A stretch of 64,000 bases of DNA from assembly GCF_029962835.1 (NCBI RefSeq), contig NC_080584.1:78086862-78150861 (forward strand), in the 5' to 3' direction. The notes under the pieces were generated by a model, which had not been told where the DNA came from, made no database searches, and worked only from the letters and a program-made list of their open reading frames with translations. Source of the stretch: Magnolia sinica. Its lineage: Eukaryota > Streptophyta > Magnoliopsida > Magnoliales > Magnoliaceae. Position 1 is the stretch's first letter; every line of letters starts with the position of its first letter. The translations under genes and the position numbers were made by a program. Below are positions 44,520-56,683 of the stretch, one piece after another.

Positions 44520-44920
44520 ACTGTGAAAAAAGGACGGTCCAAAACCGTCTCAAATGACGAAAAAGGACGGTCATGGACCGTCGCAAGGGCCGTCAAATTT
44601 TGACGTGTCGTATTACTTAAAGGACGGTTGAAAACCATCATTTTTATTGACGAAAAAAGGACGGTCATGGACCGTCCCAAAAAAGGACGGTCGTGAACCG
44701 TCCTTAAAAAGGACGGTCTCGGACAGTCTCTTATGAGCCTTCAAAGGACGGCCACAGACCGTCCTTTAAAAGGACAGTCATGGACCGTCCTTAAAAAGGA
44801 CTGTCATGGTCCGTCTCTTATGGGCCTTCAAAGGACGGCCACAGACCGTCCTTTAAAAGGATGGTCATGGACCGTCCTTAAAAAGGACTGTCATGGACCG
44901 TCCCCTATAAGAGGGTCAAT
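44520..44920. repeat. Left subterminal palindromes, GGACGGTCATGGACCGTCC type
   Basis: More than ten GGACGGTC/GACCGTCC pairs. An 87-base unit beginning CCTTCAAAGGACGGCCACAG is tandemly repeated from 44738 and 44825. The palindromes differ from those at the right end by one base (GGACGGTC against AGACGGTC). Confidence 0.85.
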
Positions 44921-44924
44921 ATAC

Positions 44925-45260
44925 ACATGTTACATCATCATATTCTTCCTGATATACACCTGTTACATCATCATATTTTTCCTAATATACACCTGTTATA
45001 TAATATATTTCATCATATTCACATTCACATCCATCTAAACCTAAACTACGTAAATCCAGCATAAACTACATTCATCCAAACATAAACTACATCCATCTAA
45101 ACCCAAATTACGTAAATCCAAACATAAACTACACACTCATCTAAACCCAAACTACGTAAATCCAACATAAACTACATTCATCCAAACATAAACTACATCC
45201 ATCCAAACACAAGCAATCTTATCCACATTACATTCATCCACACATAAATACATATAAGTT
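44925..45260. repeat. Inner spacer with tandem ACTACGTAAATCC units
   Basis: TATACACCTGTTACATCATC repeats come first, then several units of CATAAACTACATCCATC and AAACCCAAACTACGTAAATC. The region is the reverse complement of 5721-5905. Confidence 0.75.
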
Positions 45261-45426
45261 TAACATCATAAATTAAAAAAGAAAAAAAATCAGCAACAAT
45301 TTTCTTATTGTCTTTCACCTGAAAAAAAAAATTTAAACCAACAAAACATTATAATTCAGAATCATGAAGAATTGCATAAACTTCTTCTAAAAAAGTGAGC
45401 ACTTATTAAAAATAAAACTGATCATT

Positions 45427-48400
45427 AAAATAGGTTTAGGTTTAGGTTTTAGGTTTTAGGTGTTAGGTTTTAGGTTTAGGTTTAGGATAAGGTTTTAGGT
45501 CATAGGTTATAAGTTTAGGTTATAGGTTATAGGTTAAGGTTTAGGTTATAGGTTTTGGTTTAGGCTTAGATTATAGATTTAGGTTAAGATTTAGGTTTTA
45601 GTTATAGGTTATAGTATATAGGTTATAGCTTTAGGAAATTGAGAATAGGTTAAGGTTAAGGTTTAGGTTTAGGAAATCGGGTCCGAGTTCGGGATCGGGT
45701 TTAGGTTTGGGTTATCAAGTTTAGGTTTAAGTTTAGGTTAGGGAGTTGAGATTAGGATTAGGTGTAGGTTTAGGTTCAAGGATTTAAAAATACATTTTGA
45801 TTTTAGGTTTTAGGCTTATGTTTAGGTTATAGGTTTAGGTTATAAGTGCAGTTAATAGGTTTAGATTTATGTTAGGTTATAGGTTAAGGTTTGGTTTAGG
45901 AAATTGGGTTCGGGTTCGGGATCAGGTTGAGGTTTGGATTAGGGAGTTGAGATTAGGATTAGGTGTAGGTTTAGGTTTAGGGATTTGGGAATACATTTAG
46001 GTTTAGGTTAAGGTTTAGGTTTAGGTTTAGGTTTAGCTTATAAGCAATAGATTTTAGGTTTAGGTTTAAGTTATAGGTTACAGGTTTAGGTATAGCTTTA
46101 GGCTTAGGTTTAGGTTACAAGATAAAGGTTTAGGGAATTGAGAATAGGTTAAGGTTTAGGTTTAGGAAATCGGGTTCGGGTTCAAGATCGGGTTTAGGTT
46201 TGGGTTTTCAAGTTTAGGTTTAGGTTTAGGTTAGGGAGTTGAGATTAGGATTAGGTGTAGGTTTAGGTTTAAGGATTCGAGAATACATTTAGGTTTTATA
46301 TTTAGGTTTAGGTTTAGGTTTAGGTTATAAGCTATAGGTTTAGGAAATTGAGAATAGGTTAAGGTTTAGGTTTAGGAAATCGGGTTCGGGTTCGGGATCG
46401 GGTTTAGGTTTTGGTTTTCAAGTTTAGGTTTAGGTTTAGGTTAGGGAGTTGAGATTAGGATTAGGTGTAGGTTTAAGTTTAGGGATTTGAGAATACATTA
46501 AGGTTTAGGTTTAGGAAATCGGGTTCGGGTTCGGGATCAGGTTTAGGTTTGAGTTTTTGAGTTTAGGTTTACGTTTAGGTTAGAGAGTTGAGATTAGGAT
46601 TAGGTGTAGGTTTAGGTTTAGAGATTTGAGAATACATTTAGGTTTTAGGTTTATGTTTAGGTTATAGGTTATAGATTTAGGTTTAGGTATAGGTTTAGGT
46701 TTCGGTTTAGGTTATAAGTAATGGGTTTAAGGAATTGAGAATAGGTTAAGATTTAGGTTTAGGAAATCCAGTTCGGGTTCGGGACCAGGTTTAGGTTTGA
46801 ATTTTCAAGTTTAGGTTTAGGTTTAGGTTAGGAAGTTGAGATTAGGATTAGGTATAGGTTTAGGTTTAGGGATTTGAGAATATAGGTTTAGGTTATAGGT
46901 TACATGTTTAGGTTAAGGCTATAGGTTATAGGTTTAGGTTAAGGTTTAGGTTTCGGTTTAAGAATTTGAGAATACATTTAGGTTTTAGGTTTAGGTTTAG
47001 GTTATAGGTTACAGGTTTAGGTCTAGGTTTAGGTTTATGCTATAGGTTATAGGTTTAGGTTAAGGTTTAGGTTTAGGAAATCGGGTTCGGGTTCGGGATC
47101 AGGTTTAGGTTTTAGTTTTCAAGTTTAGGTTTAGGTTTAGGTTAGGGAGTTGAGATTAGGATTAGGTGTAGGTTTAAGTTTAGGGATTTGAGAATACATT
47201 TAGGTTTTAGGTTTATATTTAGGTTATAGGTTACAGGTTTAGGTTAAGGCTATAGGTTATAGGTTTAGGTTAAGGTTTAGGTTTAGGTTTAAGTTTAGGT
47301 TATAAGCTATAGGTTTAGGGAATTGAGAATAGGTTACGGTTTAGGTTTAGGAAATCAGGTTCGGGTTCGGGATCAGGTTTAGGTTTTGGTTTTCAAGTTT
47401 AGGTTTAGGTTTAGATTAGGGAGTTGAGATTAGGACTAGGTGTAGGTTTAGGTTTAGGTATTTGAGAATACATTTAGATTTTAGTTTTATATTTAGGTTA
47501 TAGGTTACAGGTTTAGGTTAAGGCTATAGGTTATAGGTTTAGGTTAAGGTCTAAGGATTTGAGAATACATTTAGGTTTTGGGTTTAGGTTTAGGTTATAG
47601 GTTACAGGTTTATGTTTATGCTATAGGTTATAGGTTTAGGTTAAGGTTTAGGTTTAATTTTAGGTTTTAAGCTATAGGTTTAGAGAATTGAGAATAGGTT
47701 AAGGTTTAGGTTTAGGAAATCGGGTTGGGGTTCGGGATCGGGTTTAGGTTTGAGTTTTCAAGTTTAGGTTTAGGTTTAGGTTAGGGAGTTGAGATTAGGA
47801 TTAGGTGTAGGTTTAGGTTTAGGGATTTGAGAATACATTTAGGTTTTAGGTTTTTATTTAGGTTATAGGTTACAGGTTTAGGTTAAGGCTATAGGTTATA
47901 GGTTTAGGTTAAGGTTTAGATTAAGGTTTAGATTTAGGTTTAAGGATTTGAGAATACATTTAAGTTTTGGGTTTAGGTTTAGATTATAGGTTACAGGTTT
48001 AGGTTTAACTGTATGTTTATGCTATAGGTTATAGGTTTAGGTTAAGGTTTAGGTTTAAGTTTAGGTTATAAGCTATAGGTTTAGGGAATTGAGAATAGGT
48101 TAAAGTTTAAGTTTAGGAAATCGGGTTCGGGTTCGGGATCGGTTTTAGGTTTGAGTTTTCAAGTTTAGGTTTAGGTTTAGGTTAGGGAGTTGAGATTAGG
48201 ATTAGGTATAGGTTTAGGTTTAGGGATTTGAGAATACATTTAGGTTTTAGGTTTAGGTTTAGGTTATAGGTTACATATTTAGGTTAAGGCTATAGGTTAT
48301 AGGTTTAGGTTAAGGTTAAGGTTTAGGTTAAGGTTTGGGTTTAGGTTTAAGGATTTGAGAATACATTTAGGTTTTAGGTTTAGGTTTAGGTTATAGGTTA

Positions 48401-50745
48401 CAGGTTAGAGGTTTAGGTTTAGGTTTAGGTTTATGCTATAGGTTATAGCTTTAGGTTAAGGTTTAGGTTAAGTTTTAGGTTTAGGTTTAAGCTATAGGTT
48501 TAGAGAATTGAAAATAGGTTAAGGTTTAGGTTTAGCAAATCGGGTTCGGGTTCGGGATCGGGTTTAGGTTTGAGTTTTCAAGCTTAGGTTTAGGTTTAGG
48601 TTAGGGAGTCGATATTAGGATTAGGTGTAGGTTTAGGTTTAGGGATTTGAGAATACATTTAGGTTTAGGTTATGTTTGGGTTATAGGTTATAGGTTTAGG
48701 TTAAGGTATAAGTTTAGCTTTCGGTTTAGGTTATAAGCGATTGGTTTAGGGAATTGAGAATAGGTTAAGGTTTAGGTTTAGGAAATCGGGTTCGGGTTCG
48801 GGATCGGGTTTAGGTTAGGGAGTTGAGATTAGGATTAGGTGTAGGTTTAGTTTTAGGGATTTGAGAATACATCTAGGTTATAGGTTATAGGTTTAGGTTT
48901 AGGTTTAGGTTAAGGTATAAGTTTTGGTTTCGGTTTAGGTTATAAGCAATAGGTTTAGGGAATTGAGAATAGGTTAAGGTTTAGGTTTAGGAAATCGGGT
49001 TTGGGTTCAGGATCGGGTTTAGGTTTGGGTTATCAAGTTTAGGTTTAGGTTTAGGTTAGGGAGTTTAGATTAGGATTAGGTGTAGGTTTAGGTTTAGGGA
49101 TTAGGTTTAAGTTTAGGTTAGGGAGTTTAGATTAGGATTAGGTGTAGGTTTAGGTTTAGGGTGTAGGTTTAGGTTTAGGGATTTGAGAATACATTAGGTT
49201 TTAGGTTTAGGTTAAGGTTATAGGTTATAGGTTTAGGTTTAGGTTTAGGTTTGGTTTTAGTTTTGATTTAGGTTATAGGTTATAGGTTTAGGTTAAGGTT
49301 TAGGGAAAGGTAATAGGTTTTAATTTAGGTTATAGGTTATAGGTTTAGGTTTTAGGTTTAGGTTTAGGTTTTGATTTATGTTATAAGTTATAGGTTTAGT
49401 TTAAGGTTTAGGTTTAGGTTATAGGTTTTGGGATTTAAGAATGGGTTTGGGTTTAGGTTATAGTTTTGGTTATAGGTTATAGGTTTAGGTTAAGGTTTAT
49501 GTTTAGGTTATAGGTTTTGGGATTTGAGAATGGGTTCGGGTTTAGGTTATAGGTTTTTGTTTTGGTTTAGGTTATAGGTTTTGGGATTTGAGGATGGGTT
49601 CGGGTTTAGGTTATAAGTTTTGGTTTTGGTTTAGGTTTAGGTTATAGGTTTTTGGATTTGAGAATGGGTTATGCTTTAGGTTTAGGAAATCGGGTTTAAG
49701 TTCGGGATTGGGTTTAAGTTTGAGTTTTCAAGTTTATGTTTAGGTTTAGGTTAGGGAGTTGAGATTAGGATTAGGTGTAGGTTTAGCTTTAGGGAATTGA
49801 GTTTAGCTTATAGGTTTAGGGAAAGCTTAGGTTTAGGTTTTGGGATTTGAGAATAGTTTTAGGTTATAAGTATAGGTTTAGGTTAGGTTATAAGTTAAGG
49901 TTTATGGATTTGAGTTTAGGTAATAGGATTAGGTTTAGGTTTAGGTTTAGGGATTTGAGTTTAGGTTATAGGTTTAGGTTTAGGTTTTAGGTTTAGGTTT
50001 AGGTTTATGTTTGGGTTTTGGGATTTGGTTTTGATTATATGTTTTAATTTAGGTTATAGATTTTAGGTTTAGGTTTTAGGTTTTGGTTTTAGGTTTAGGT
50101 TTGATTTAGGTTATAGGTTTTGATTTAGGTTATAGGTTAATGGTTTAGGTTATAGGTTTTTGGATTTGAGAATGGGTTCAGGTATAGGCTATAGGTTTTG
50201 GCTTTGGTTTAGGTTATAGGTTTTGGTTTAGTTTATAGGTTATAGGTTTAGGTTTAGGTTTAGATTATGGGTTATAAGATTTGAGAATGCGTTCGGGTTT
50301 AGGATATAGGTTTTGGTTTTGGTTATATGTTTTGATTTAGGTTTAGGTTATAGGTTAGGTTTTAGGTTAAGGTTATAGGTTTAGGTTAAGGTTTAGGTTT
50401 AGGTTTAGGTTAAGGTTATAGGTATAGGTTAAGGTTTAGGTTTAGGTTTAGGTTTAGATTATAAGATATAGGTTTAGGGAATTGAGAATAGGTTAAGGTT
50501 AAGGTTTAGGTTCGGGTTCGGGATTGGGTTTATGTTTGGGTTTTCAAATTTAGGTATAGGTTTAGGTTATGGAGTTAAGATTAGGATTAAGTGTAGGTTT
50601 AGGTTTAGGGATTTGAGAATACATTTAGATTTTAGGCTTAGGTTTAAGTTTTAGGTTTTAGGTTAAGGTTTAGGTTTAGGTTAAGGTTGAGGTTTAGGTT
50701 ATAAGTTAAGGTTTTAGGTCATAGGTTTTGGTTTAGGTTAAGGGT
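45427..50745 (-). repeat. Telomere-like satellite array (TTTAGG/TATAGG variants), 5.3 kb
   Basis: TTTAGG, TTATAGG and TTAAGG units are arranged in a higher-order repeat of a few hundred bases. Markers recurring in fixed order are GGAATTGAGAATAGGTTAAG, GGAAATCGGGTTCGGGTTCG, TTTTCAAGTTTAGG, GGGAGTTGAGATTAGGATTA and GATTTGAGAATACATTTAGG. The block around the GAAATCGGGTTCGGG marker repeats more than ten times. Marker order and sequence equal those of 2194-4979 on the opposite strand. It is not a canonical TTTAGGG telomere and contains no genes. Confidence 0.95.
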
Positions 50746-50749
50746 ATGG

Positions 50750-51265
50750 TCCCTACAAATACAGATATAAACACGGCCATCCGACCAAATGGCCAGGCCC
50801 TTCCAATGCTGTCCATAAAAAATGGACAGCTTCATCATAGTCATAATAGCGGTTCCCTCTTTCCAGGGAACCCCGCTCTTCCGAATAGCTCTGACGCACA
50901 TCCGGGTCTGCTCCATTAATTTCAATCAAATACATAAACACGGCATGTTCAAATGGCCAGGCCCCTCTAATGCTGTCCATAGGAAATGGACAGCTTCATC
51001 ATGGTTATAACAGCGGTTCCCACCTTCCAGGGACCCCTGCTCAACATCCGGATAGCTCCGACGCACATCCGGGTCTGCTCTATCAATTTCGAGTTAATAC
51101 ATAAACATGGCTTGTCCAAATGGTCAGGCCACTCCAATGTTGTCCATAGGAAATGGACAGCTTCATCATGGTCATAACAGCGGTTCCCACCTTCCAAGGA
51201 CCCCCGCTCAACATCCGAATAGCTCCGACGCACATCCGGGTCTGCTCCATCAATTTCGATCTAAT
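50750..51265 (-). repeat. Three tandem 167-bp repeats
   Basis: CTGCTC(C/T)AT begins at 50908, 51075 and 51242, a period of 167. The units are the reverse complement of those at 1836-2190. The first copy is the most diverged and borders the satellite. Confidence 0.9.
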
Positions 51266-51432
51266 ACATTTAAAGACAACATAATTGTATCTAAAAGCAT
51301 TTGGATACCTGGCGAAAGCCTCCCATATTCGTATTGTTGGTTACTCATCCTTTTGTCTATAAGCCACAATCGACCAACACTTTCTATTGCTACCTGTACT
51401 CTGAAACCAACACAAATATAACTGAGAAACAA
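51250..51432 (-). pseudogene. Exon-like open frame adjoining the 167-bp repeats
   Basis: The minus-strand frame reads RVQVAIESVGRLWLIDKRMS, then NQQYEYGRLSPGIQMLLDT. The composition is protein-like and the sequence is GC-richer than its surroundings. I do not recognise the family. It could be a captured exon; splice sites were not convincing. Confidence 0.3.
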
Positions 51433-51623
51433 TATAAGGAATAAAAAAAATGAATTTACCTGTACACATCATTAAATGTTTCCCTATAAGGATGTGATAT
51501 TATATCTTTGATAGCCACAACCTGTATGACACATCATTAAATGTTTCCCTATAATGCAACCTATATATAGATCCATGCAACCGATACATGGATCTATATA
51601 TATCCGCAAATATATGCACATGA

Positions 51624-51740
51624 TTAGGTGTAGGTTTTAGGTTATAGGTTATAGGTTATAGCTTTAGGGAATTGAGGATAAGTTAAGGTTTAGGTTTAGG
51701 AAATCGGGTTCGGGATTAGGGTCGGGTTTAGGTTTGGGAT
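51624..51740 (-). repeat. Satellite island beyond the 167-bp repeats
   Basis: A short block with ATTAGGTGTAGGTTTTAGG and GGAAATCGGGTTCGGGATTA, the satellite markers, separated from the main array by about 880 bases. Another scrap lies at 52823-52860. Confidence 0.85.
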
Positions 51741-52020
51741 CATGCATACATACATACATGCATACAAACATGCATGATGATACATCCATTCATCCATGCA
51801 TGCATACATACATAAACACATGCATGATGTATCCATACAAAAAAAAAAATCTGTCCATCCATGCATGCATGCATACGTTTCATCCATCCATGTGTGCATG
51901 CATACATATACACACATACATACATGTGTTTTATCATAAAACCATGCATGATACATCCATACAAAAAAAAAAAATCAAATGAAATCAAAAAAATCAAATG
52001 AAATCAAATGAAATCAAAAA
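51741..52020. repeat. CATA/CATGCA simple-sequence region
   Basis: ATGCATACATACAT and CATCCATCCATG repeats with two CCATACAAAAAAAAAAAATC phrases, then AATCAAATGA repeats. The long open frames on both strands here are repeat artefacts. Confidence 0.85.
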
Positions 52021-54423
52021 AATTAAATCAGAAAAATCAAGTGAGTTTACCTTGCACTTTAAACTTTCACTAAGATCATAGAGTATCAACACATGTTATA
52101 TGTAAGTGTTTATGAAATTGGATAACAGAAGAAGATATAAGAGGAAGCCCAATTTCTCTAACAGTTCTCAATTGTCCAAACAAAAAGGGAAAAAAGAGAG
52201 AATGAAACAAACAAACAAAAAAAAAAAAAAATCTAATATAAAAGAAACTGAAACTGCATGTCTCCTCTTAGGCTGAAATTACTGCAATCAAAGTGGCCAT
52301 GTTTCCGTATATGCTAGATCAAGAGGGAGCTAAGAAGTAGGGAACACAGTCTCAAGTACTTAAAGAGTTTCCACCACCAAAGAGATTCAATCATTGGATT
52401 GTACTCATCAGTAACTTAAGTTTTAGTAACAACATTGGTGGTAAGTTTTCTGTGACAAACATAAGCGAGCCAAGATCATTTGTGTGGGTTCCAAAAACAG
52501 TAAAATGAACAGTAATTTATAGTAATGCAGACAATCACATACACCAAAAACTAAACAATGAAAGAAAATCAACATTTGATAGTCTAAGTAACTAAGAAAG
52601 AAAAAGAAGAACACAGGATCTGCCAAAAGCCAAATATATGGGAGTAAGATGACACCTCAGGTTAATTTATCAGCTACAGAAAAATCAGAATTAGCAAAAA
52701 CTGAAAGGAACCAAAATATATTGTTTATTTATTTGACAAGGATCCAACCAAAGGGGAACAATATGTAGAGCATCATGTATCTAAAACATGCCAGAGGCGG
52801 CAATCAGCTATTAAAAAAAATTATAGGTTTCGGGATTTGAGAATAGGTTATATATTATAAATTCAGAATAACATTTTTAGAGAAATTCCCTACATTAAAC
52901 ACTTGGCTACGTAATTCAACCTCGTCTTCCCAACAACCACCATTATAGTTCAAACACTCATTTTTCTGAATTTTATGAACTGACACCATTCATTTGAAAA
53001 TTTAGCTGAAAATAAAATATAAAAACAATAGAAAATGAGATGCAAAAATCTGATCTAAGGCATGCGTACCTGTAAGCATCTCCCAAGCAGACAATATTCC
53101 TTAGGAAATAATAGACAATACCATACCATATGCAATTGCAGAGAGTACCTGTAAGCATCTCCTCACACCGCAAGTCAATCTGTCTATAAAGGTCCACTCT
53201 GTGATTTGAAATATATATATAAAAAAAAAAAAAAAAAAACAAATGAAATCATAGTCAAGATCTTTGGAAAGGTTCCCAAGACCGCCAGTAGCATAAGTGT
53301 CTTCAAAAGAGGTCTTCTGGATTTCTATTCTTTTTAGAATAATATAAACCTATCGATTTTGTTTATGTATGTTTGTATTTTGTTTGATATGAATGACCCA
53401 TGACACTGAAATAAATCTTTTATGTTTTTTCTTCTTTGTTACATGGTAGAATGATAGGTTACGATGGATTTCTGAGCTTTCAATTTGAATTCCTGTCTAT
53501 ATGAATTATTCATGTCATGGAGAAGGGTATTTCGGATTTTTCCTTATCCTTTCTTCAACAGATGTTCTATGATTTTGGTTTTGGAATAACCCATGTGGTG
53601 GAAAATGTTCTTAAATCATTTCGTTATATGCTAGAATGAGAGGAATCAATGGATTTTGGTTCTGTACTATTAACCAACCACCTGTACAGCAGATTTCTTG
53701 GAGGGCAAAGGTGAAAGAAGTTTTAATGTCCTCAGTATCGGGATCATGTTCAACAATAAGCTTTATGGGGCAACCATGATGGATATGTGGCATCCACCCA
53801 CCCATCAGTTGCACAAGCTTACATTATGACCTGAGTTTTTTTTTTCTTTTTTTTTTTTTAAAAAAGGCCAGTCCAAAACTCAACTGGACCACAGCATAGC
53901 AGGGATGGATGCAACCACCATTGAGATCAGATCCGAGATTTCAAGAACCAAAGACATCGGATCTTAACAAAAATGCAGAAAGATCTCCATGCATTCATAA
54001 ATCACATATAAAATCACCGAATTTGGTAAAAAAATGAAAGAAAATACTAAAAAAACTCTAAACAGCTATAAATCGCTTAGAAAATCATCAGATCTGTATG
54101 AAAATCTGTAAATCTGATAAAAATCAGATGAAATGCATAAGCAGATATAAATGCTAGCGGATTGATCTAAATCAGGCAAAGAAAACAACAGAAACGAACA
54201 GATCTAATGGCTTCTGATGTGAAAACCCTAGATCTATCAATTACAACAACGCACACAGGATCATTGAAAACGTAAAAGCATTATTCAAACAAAACCCTAG
54301 ATCTGGCCAGAGATCAATAAAAAAATACAGAAAAACAAGCAGATCTAAAGAAAAATTCCAAAAAATCGAAAGGAAAAGCAGATATTGAAAGGAAATGCAT
54401 CAGATCTGAGGAAGATGACCGAC
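52021..54423 (-). other. Mostly captured intron-like DNA, unidentified exon scraps
   Basis: On the minus strand this continues the alpha-tubulin first intron (T-rich, with GATCTGAT and CAGATCT phrases near 53930-54420). Where tubulin-derived DNA stops is not visible, and no second tubulin exon was found. At 53070-53165 the phrase ACCTGTAAGCATCTCC is duplicated 75 bases apart, with an open minus-strand stretch (WTFIDRLTCGVRRCLQ) I cannot assign. Confidence 0.35.
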
Positions 54424-54504
54424 CTGAATGCCGTGCTCGAGGCAGTAAAGTTCCCAGCAGGCATTGCCGGCCTGACCGATGTGGATGGAAATACACTCTC
54501 CCAT
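54424..54504 (-). pseudogene. Alpha-tubulin first exon, captured by CACTA element 3
   Basis: The 27 codons run from [13 protein letters not shown] through [14 protein letters not shown] to a CAG/GTCGGT donor. This is the N-terminus of alpha-tubulin, part of the nucleotide-binding fold. Plant genes have an intron at this place. Compared with the family, residue 2 is glycine instead of arginine, and four residues (IQVG) are missing after QAG, an in-frame 12-base deletion in the first nucleotide-binding loop. A leader-like pyrimidine-rich sequence precedes it (to about 54600). No later exons are present, so this is a transduplicated 5-prime piece inside a transposon. Confidence 0.85.
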
Positions 54505-54680
54505 TTTCGCAGGAAGGAAAGACGGAACTGATGAAAGAAAAGAAAGAGAAGAAAAGCAAAGAGAGATTGGGCGTGTATGAAGACGCCTTCTAATGCTACA
54601 GAGTAACAGAAGTGACGACGCCAAGTTCTGTGGGCCCCACCGTGATGTACGTATTATATCCACACCGTCCATCCGGGACG

Positions 54681-54682
<2 letters not shown>

Positions 54683-54724
<42 letters not shown>
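54683..54724. repeat. (GA)n microsatellite
   Basis: About 20 GA dinucleotides followed by GA-rich sequence to 54800. Arginine/glutamate-rich and serine/leucine-rich frames across it are artefacts. Confidence 0.95.
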
Positions 54725-54729
<5 letters not shown>

Positions 54730-54854
54730 GAGGGAGGGCGGCGAGAGAGCCAGAGAGCGCAGAGGGCAGGGGAGAGAGAGAGAGACAGAGACAGAGGGCA
54801 GAGGGATTGGGTGCGGCTCCTTTTTGAGCACGCGCCCAATTTTGGGCGGGACAT

Positions 54855-55346
54855 TGAGGGTGCTCTGTGGGCCCTACCATGATGTATGCGTTTCATCCAT
54901 TCCGTTCATCCATTTTTAAAGATCATTTTAGAGCTTTCTGCCAAAAATTAGAGGGATATAAATCTCAGGTGGCCCACACCACATGAGAACAATAATGATT
55001 GGATATCCACCATTAAAATCCTCCTAAGGCCACTGTACTGTTTATTTGACATCCAATCCATTGATTTTGTCATAGAGGACCAGATGAAGGGAAAAAACAA
55101 AAATCAGCTTGATCCAAAACTTTTATGGCTACCAAAATGTTTTTAATGGTCGACGCTCATTCAACACTGTTTCCTGTAATGTGGTCCACTTGAGATTTCG
55201 ATATATCTCATTTTTGGTCTCGTATTATAAATTTATCTGTAAAAATATATGGACGGCATGGATGAAACACATACATCATGGTGGGGGCCACAAAGCACTG
55301 ACCACCAGCCATTGGCTGGTGTGGGGGGAATAGTCAATCCGTTCCC
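54855..55346. mobile_element. MITE-A copy inside CACTA element 3
   Basis: Left GGTGCTCTGTGGGCCCTACC, right GGTGGGGGCCACAAAGCACT with GACCACCAGCCATTGGCTGG and CAATCCGTTCCC. The inner phrase ATTGGATATCCACCATTAAA is as in other copies. Confidence 0.75.
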
Positions 55347-55639
55347 AAGCGTACTAAATCCTGTGGGGCCCACCATGATTTATTCATTTTATCCACTCCA
55401 TCCATCCATTTTAACATATAATTTTATTACATAAGCTCAAAAATGAAGCCTATAAAAATCTGAAGTGGACCACATCATATGAAACAGTATAAATTGAACG
55501 TCTAGCATTGAAAAATTTTGGGAGGCCACTGAAGTTTTGGATCAAGTTGATATTTTAGTTTTCCCTTCATCCATGTATTTGTGATCTATTGAACAGGTTG
55601 GATGACAAATAAAAATCAAAATGAATTGACAGTGTGGAT

Positions 55640-56683
55640 ATATAAATTATGACTTTGGGCCACGAGCTTAAAAATAAAGTCAATCCATGACTTGGGTGGG
55701 CCACACCACATACTATAGTTGAGAGGGTTACCCTCCCATTAAAACATTCATAATCATTTATTGGGCCCACCTAAGGGCCTGTTTGGCCAGCAGGATAAGA
55801 TGGGCGTAAGTGGGATGGAATTGCATCTGTCCCTGTGCCACTTCCACTCCATGTTTGGGAAGAGTGGAAAAGCTTGAAAGTAGGCTGGATAGAATCATTT
55901 TGGGTCCCGTGCTAAAACTCTCTCAATGTTAGCAAGTTGTGTAGGTCCCACCATGATGTGTGGGCTATATCCACACCGTCCACCCATTTTTCGAGATCAT
56001 TTTAGAGCATGGACCAAAAATCCATGTAGATCTAAAGCTCAAGTGGACCCCATCATAGAAAGCAATGGGGATTGAATTCTTACTGTTGAAAACTTCTTTG
56101 GAGCCACATAAGTTTTGGATCTACCTCATTTTTAGGCCCATGCCATAAAATGGGGTTACAAAACAAATGAACGGTTTAGATATAACACGTGTGTTACTGT
56201 CAATAGTTTCAAATGATGGTGGGTATATCCTTTCAATATACCACCATGTTACAAACAAAAAAGAGAATTAAGCTAATCCCATGGTAACAGGGAACAGTCC
56301 CTGCCATGGGTAATAATGATGTTTTTTGAATCCCCTCCCACCTAATACCGTGGGATCGGTCCGGCCAAACAGGCCCTAAATGTGGTTCATAAATCCAACC
56401 CATTCATTATATACGTGTGTCCCACTTGGATGAGGAGTCAACCCAAGTTTCACACACCTCCAAAACTCATGTGGGCCCCACCAATTGAATGCTTTTATAT
56501 GTTTTAGGGATGTTTTCACATAGTTTTAGATCTCATGGCCCACCTAAGTCTATACGACTGATTTTTGGACTTAAATGGGACACATCAAATGCATGGTGTT
56601 GATGTTCTACATACATCATGGTAGGGCGCACACAAATGAACCTCATGGGAAGTTCCCAAGAGCTGACCTTATAGTACCATTTC
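55640..56683. mobile_element. MITE-D copy 2, left-truncated, interrupted by MITE-C
   Basis: 55650-55784 (TCAATCCATGACTTGGGTGG, AACATTCATAATCATTTATT) and 56380-56683 (CCCACTTGGATGAGG, GCATGGTGTTGATG, TATAGTACCATTTC) match consecutive parts of MITE-D copy 1. They are separated only by the MITE-C insertion. Confidence 0.75.
55785..56376. mobile_element. Tourist-like MITE-C copy 2, inserted in MITE-D
   Basis: GGGCCTGTTTGGCCAGCAGG at the left and GTCCGGCCAAACAGGCCC at the right are flanked by TAA (55782-55784 and 56377-56379). At the insertion place MITE-D copy 1 reads GGGCCCACCGAGATGTGGTT without interruption, against GGGCCCACCTAA / TAAATGTGGTT here. Confidence 0.85.

Noticed and set aside
51696-51997. 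Cysteine/methionine/histidine-rich small proteins
   Set aside because: CATG/CATA simple repeats give open frames on both strands.
54400-54919. Several 70-140-residue proteins on both strands
   Set aside because: Frames over the (GA)n tract are low complexity; only the 27-codon tubulin exon inside one of them is supported.
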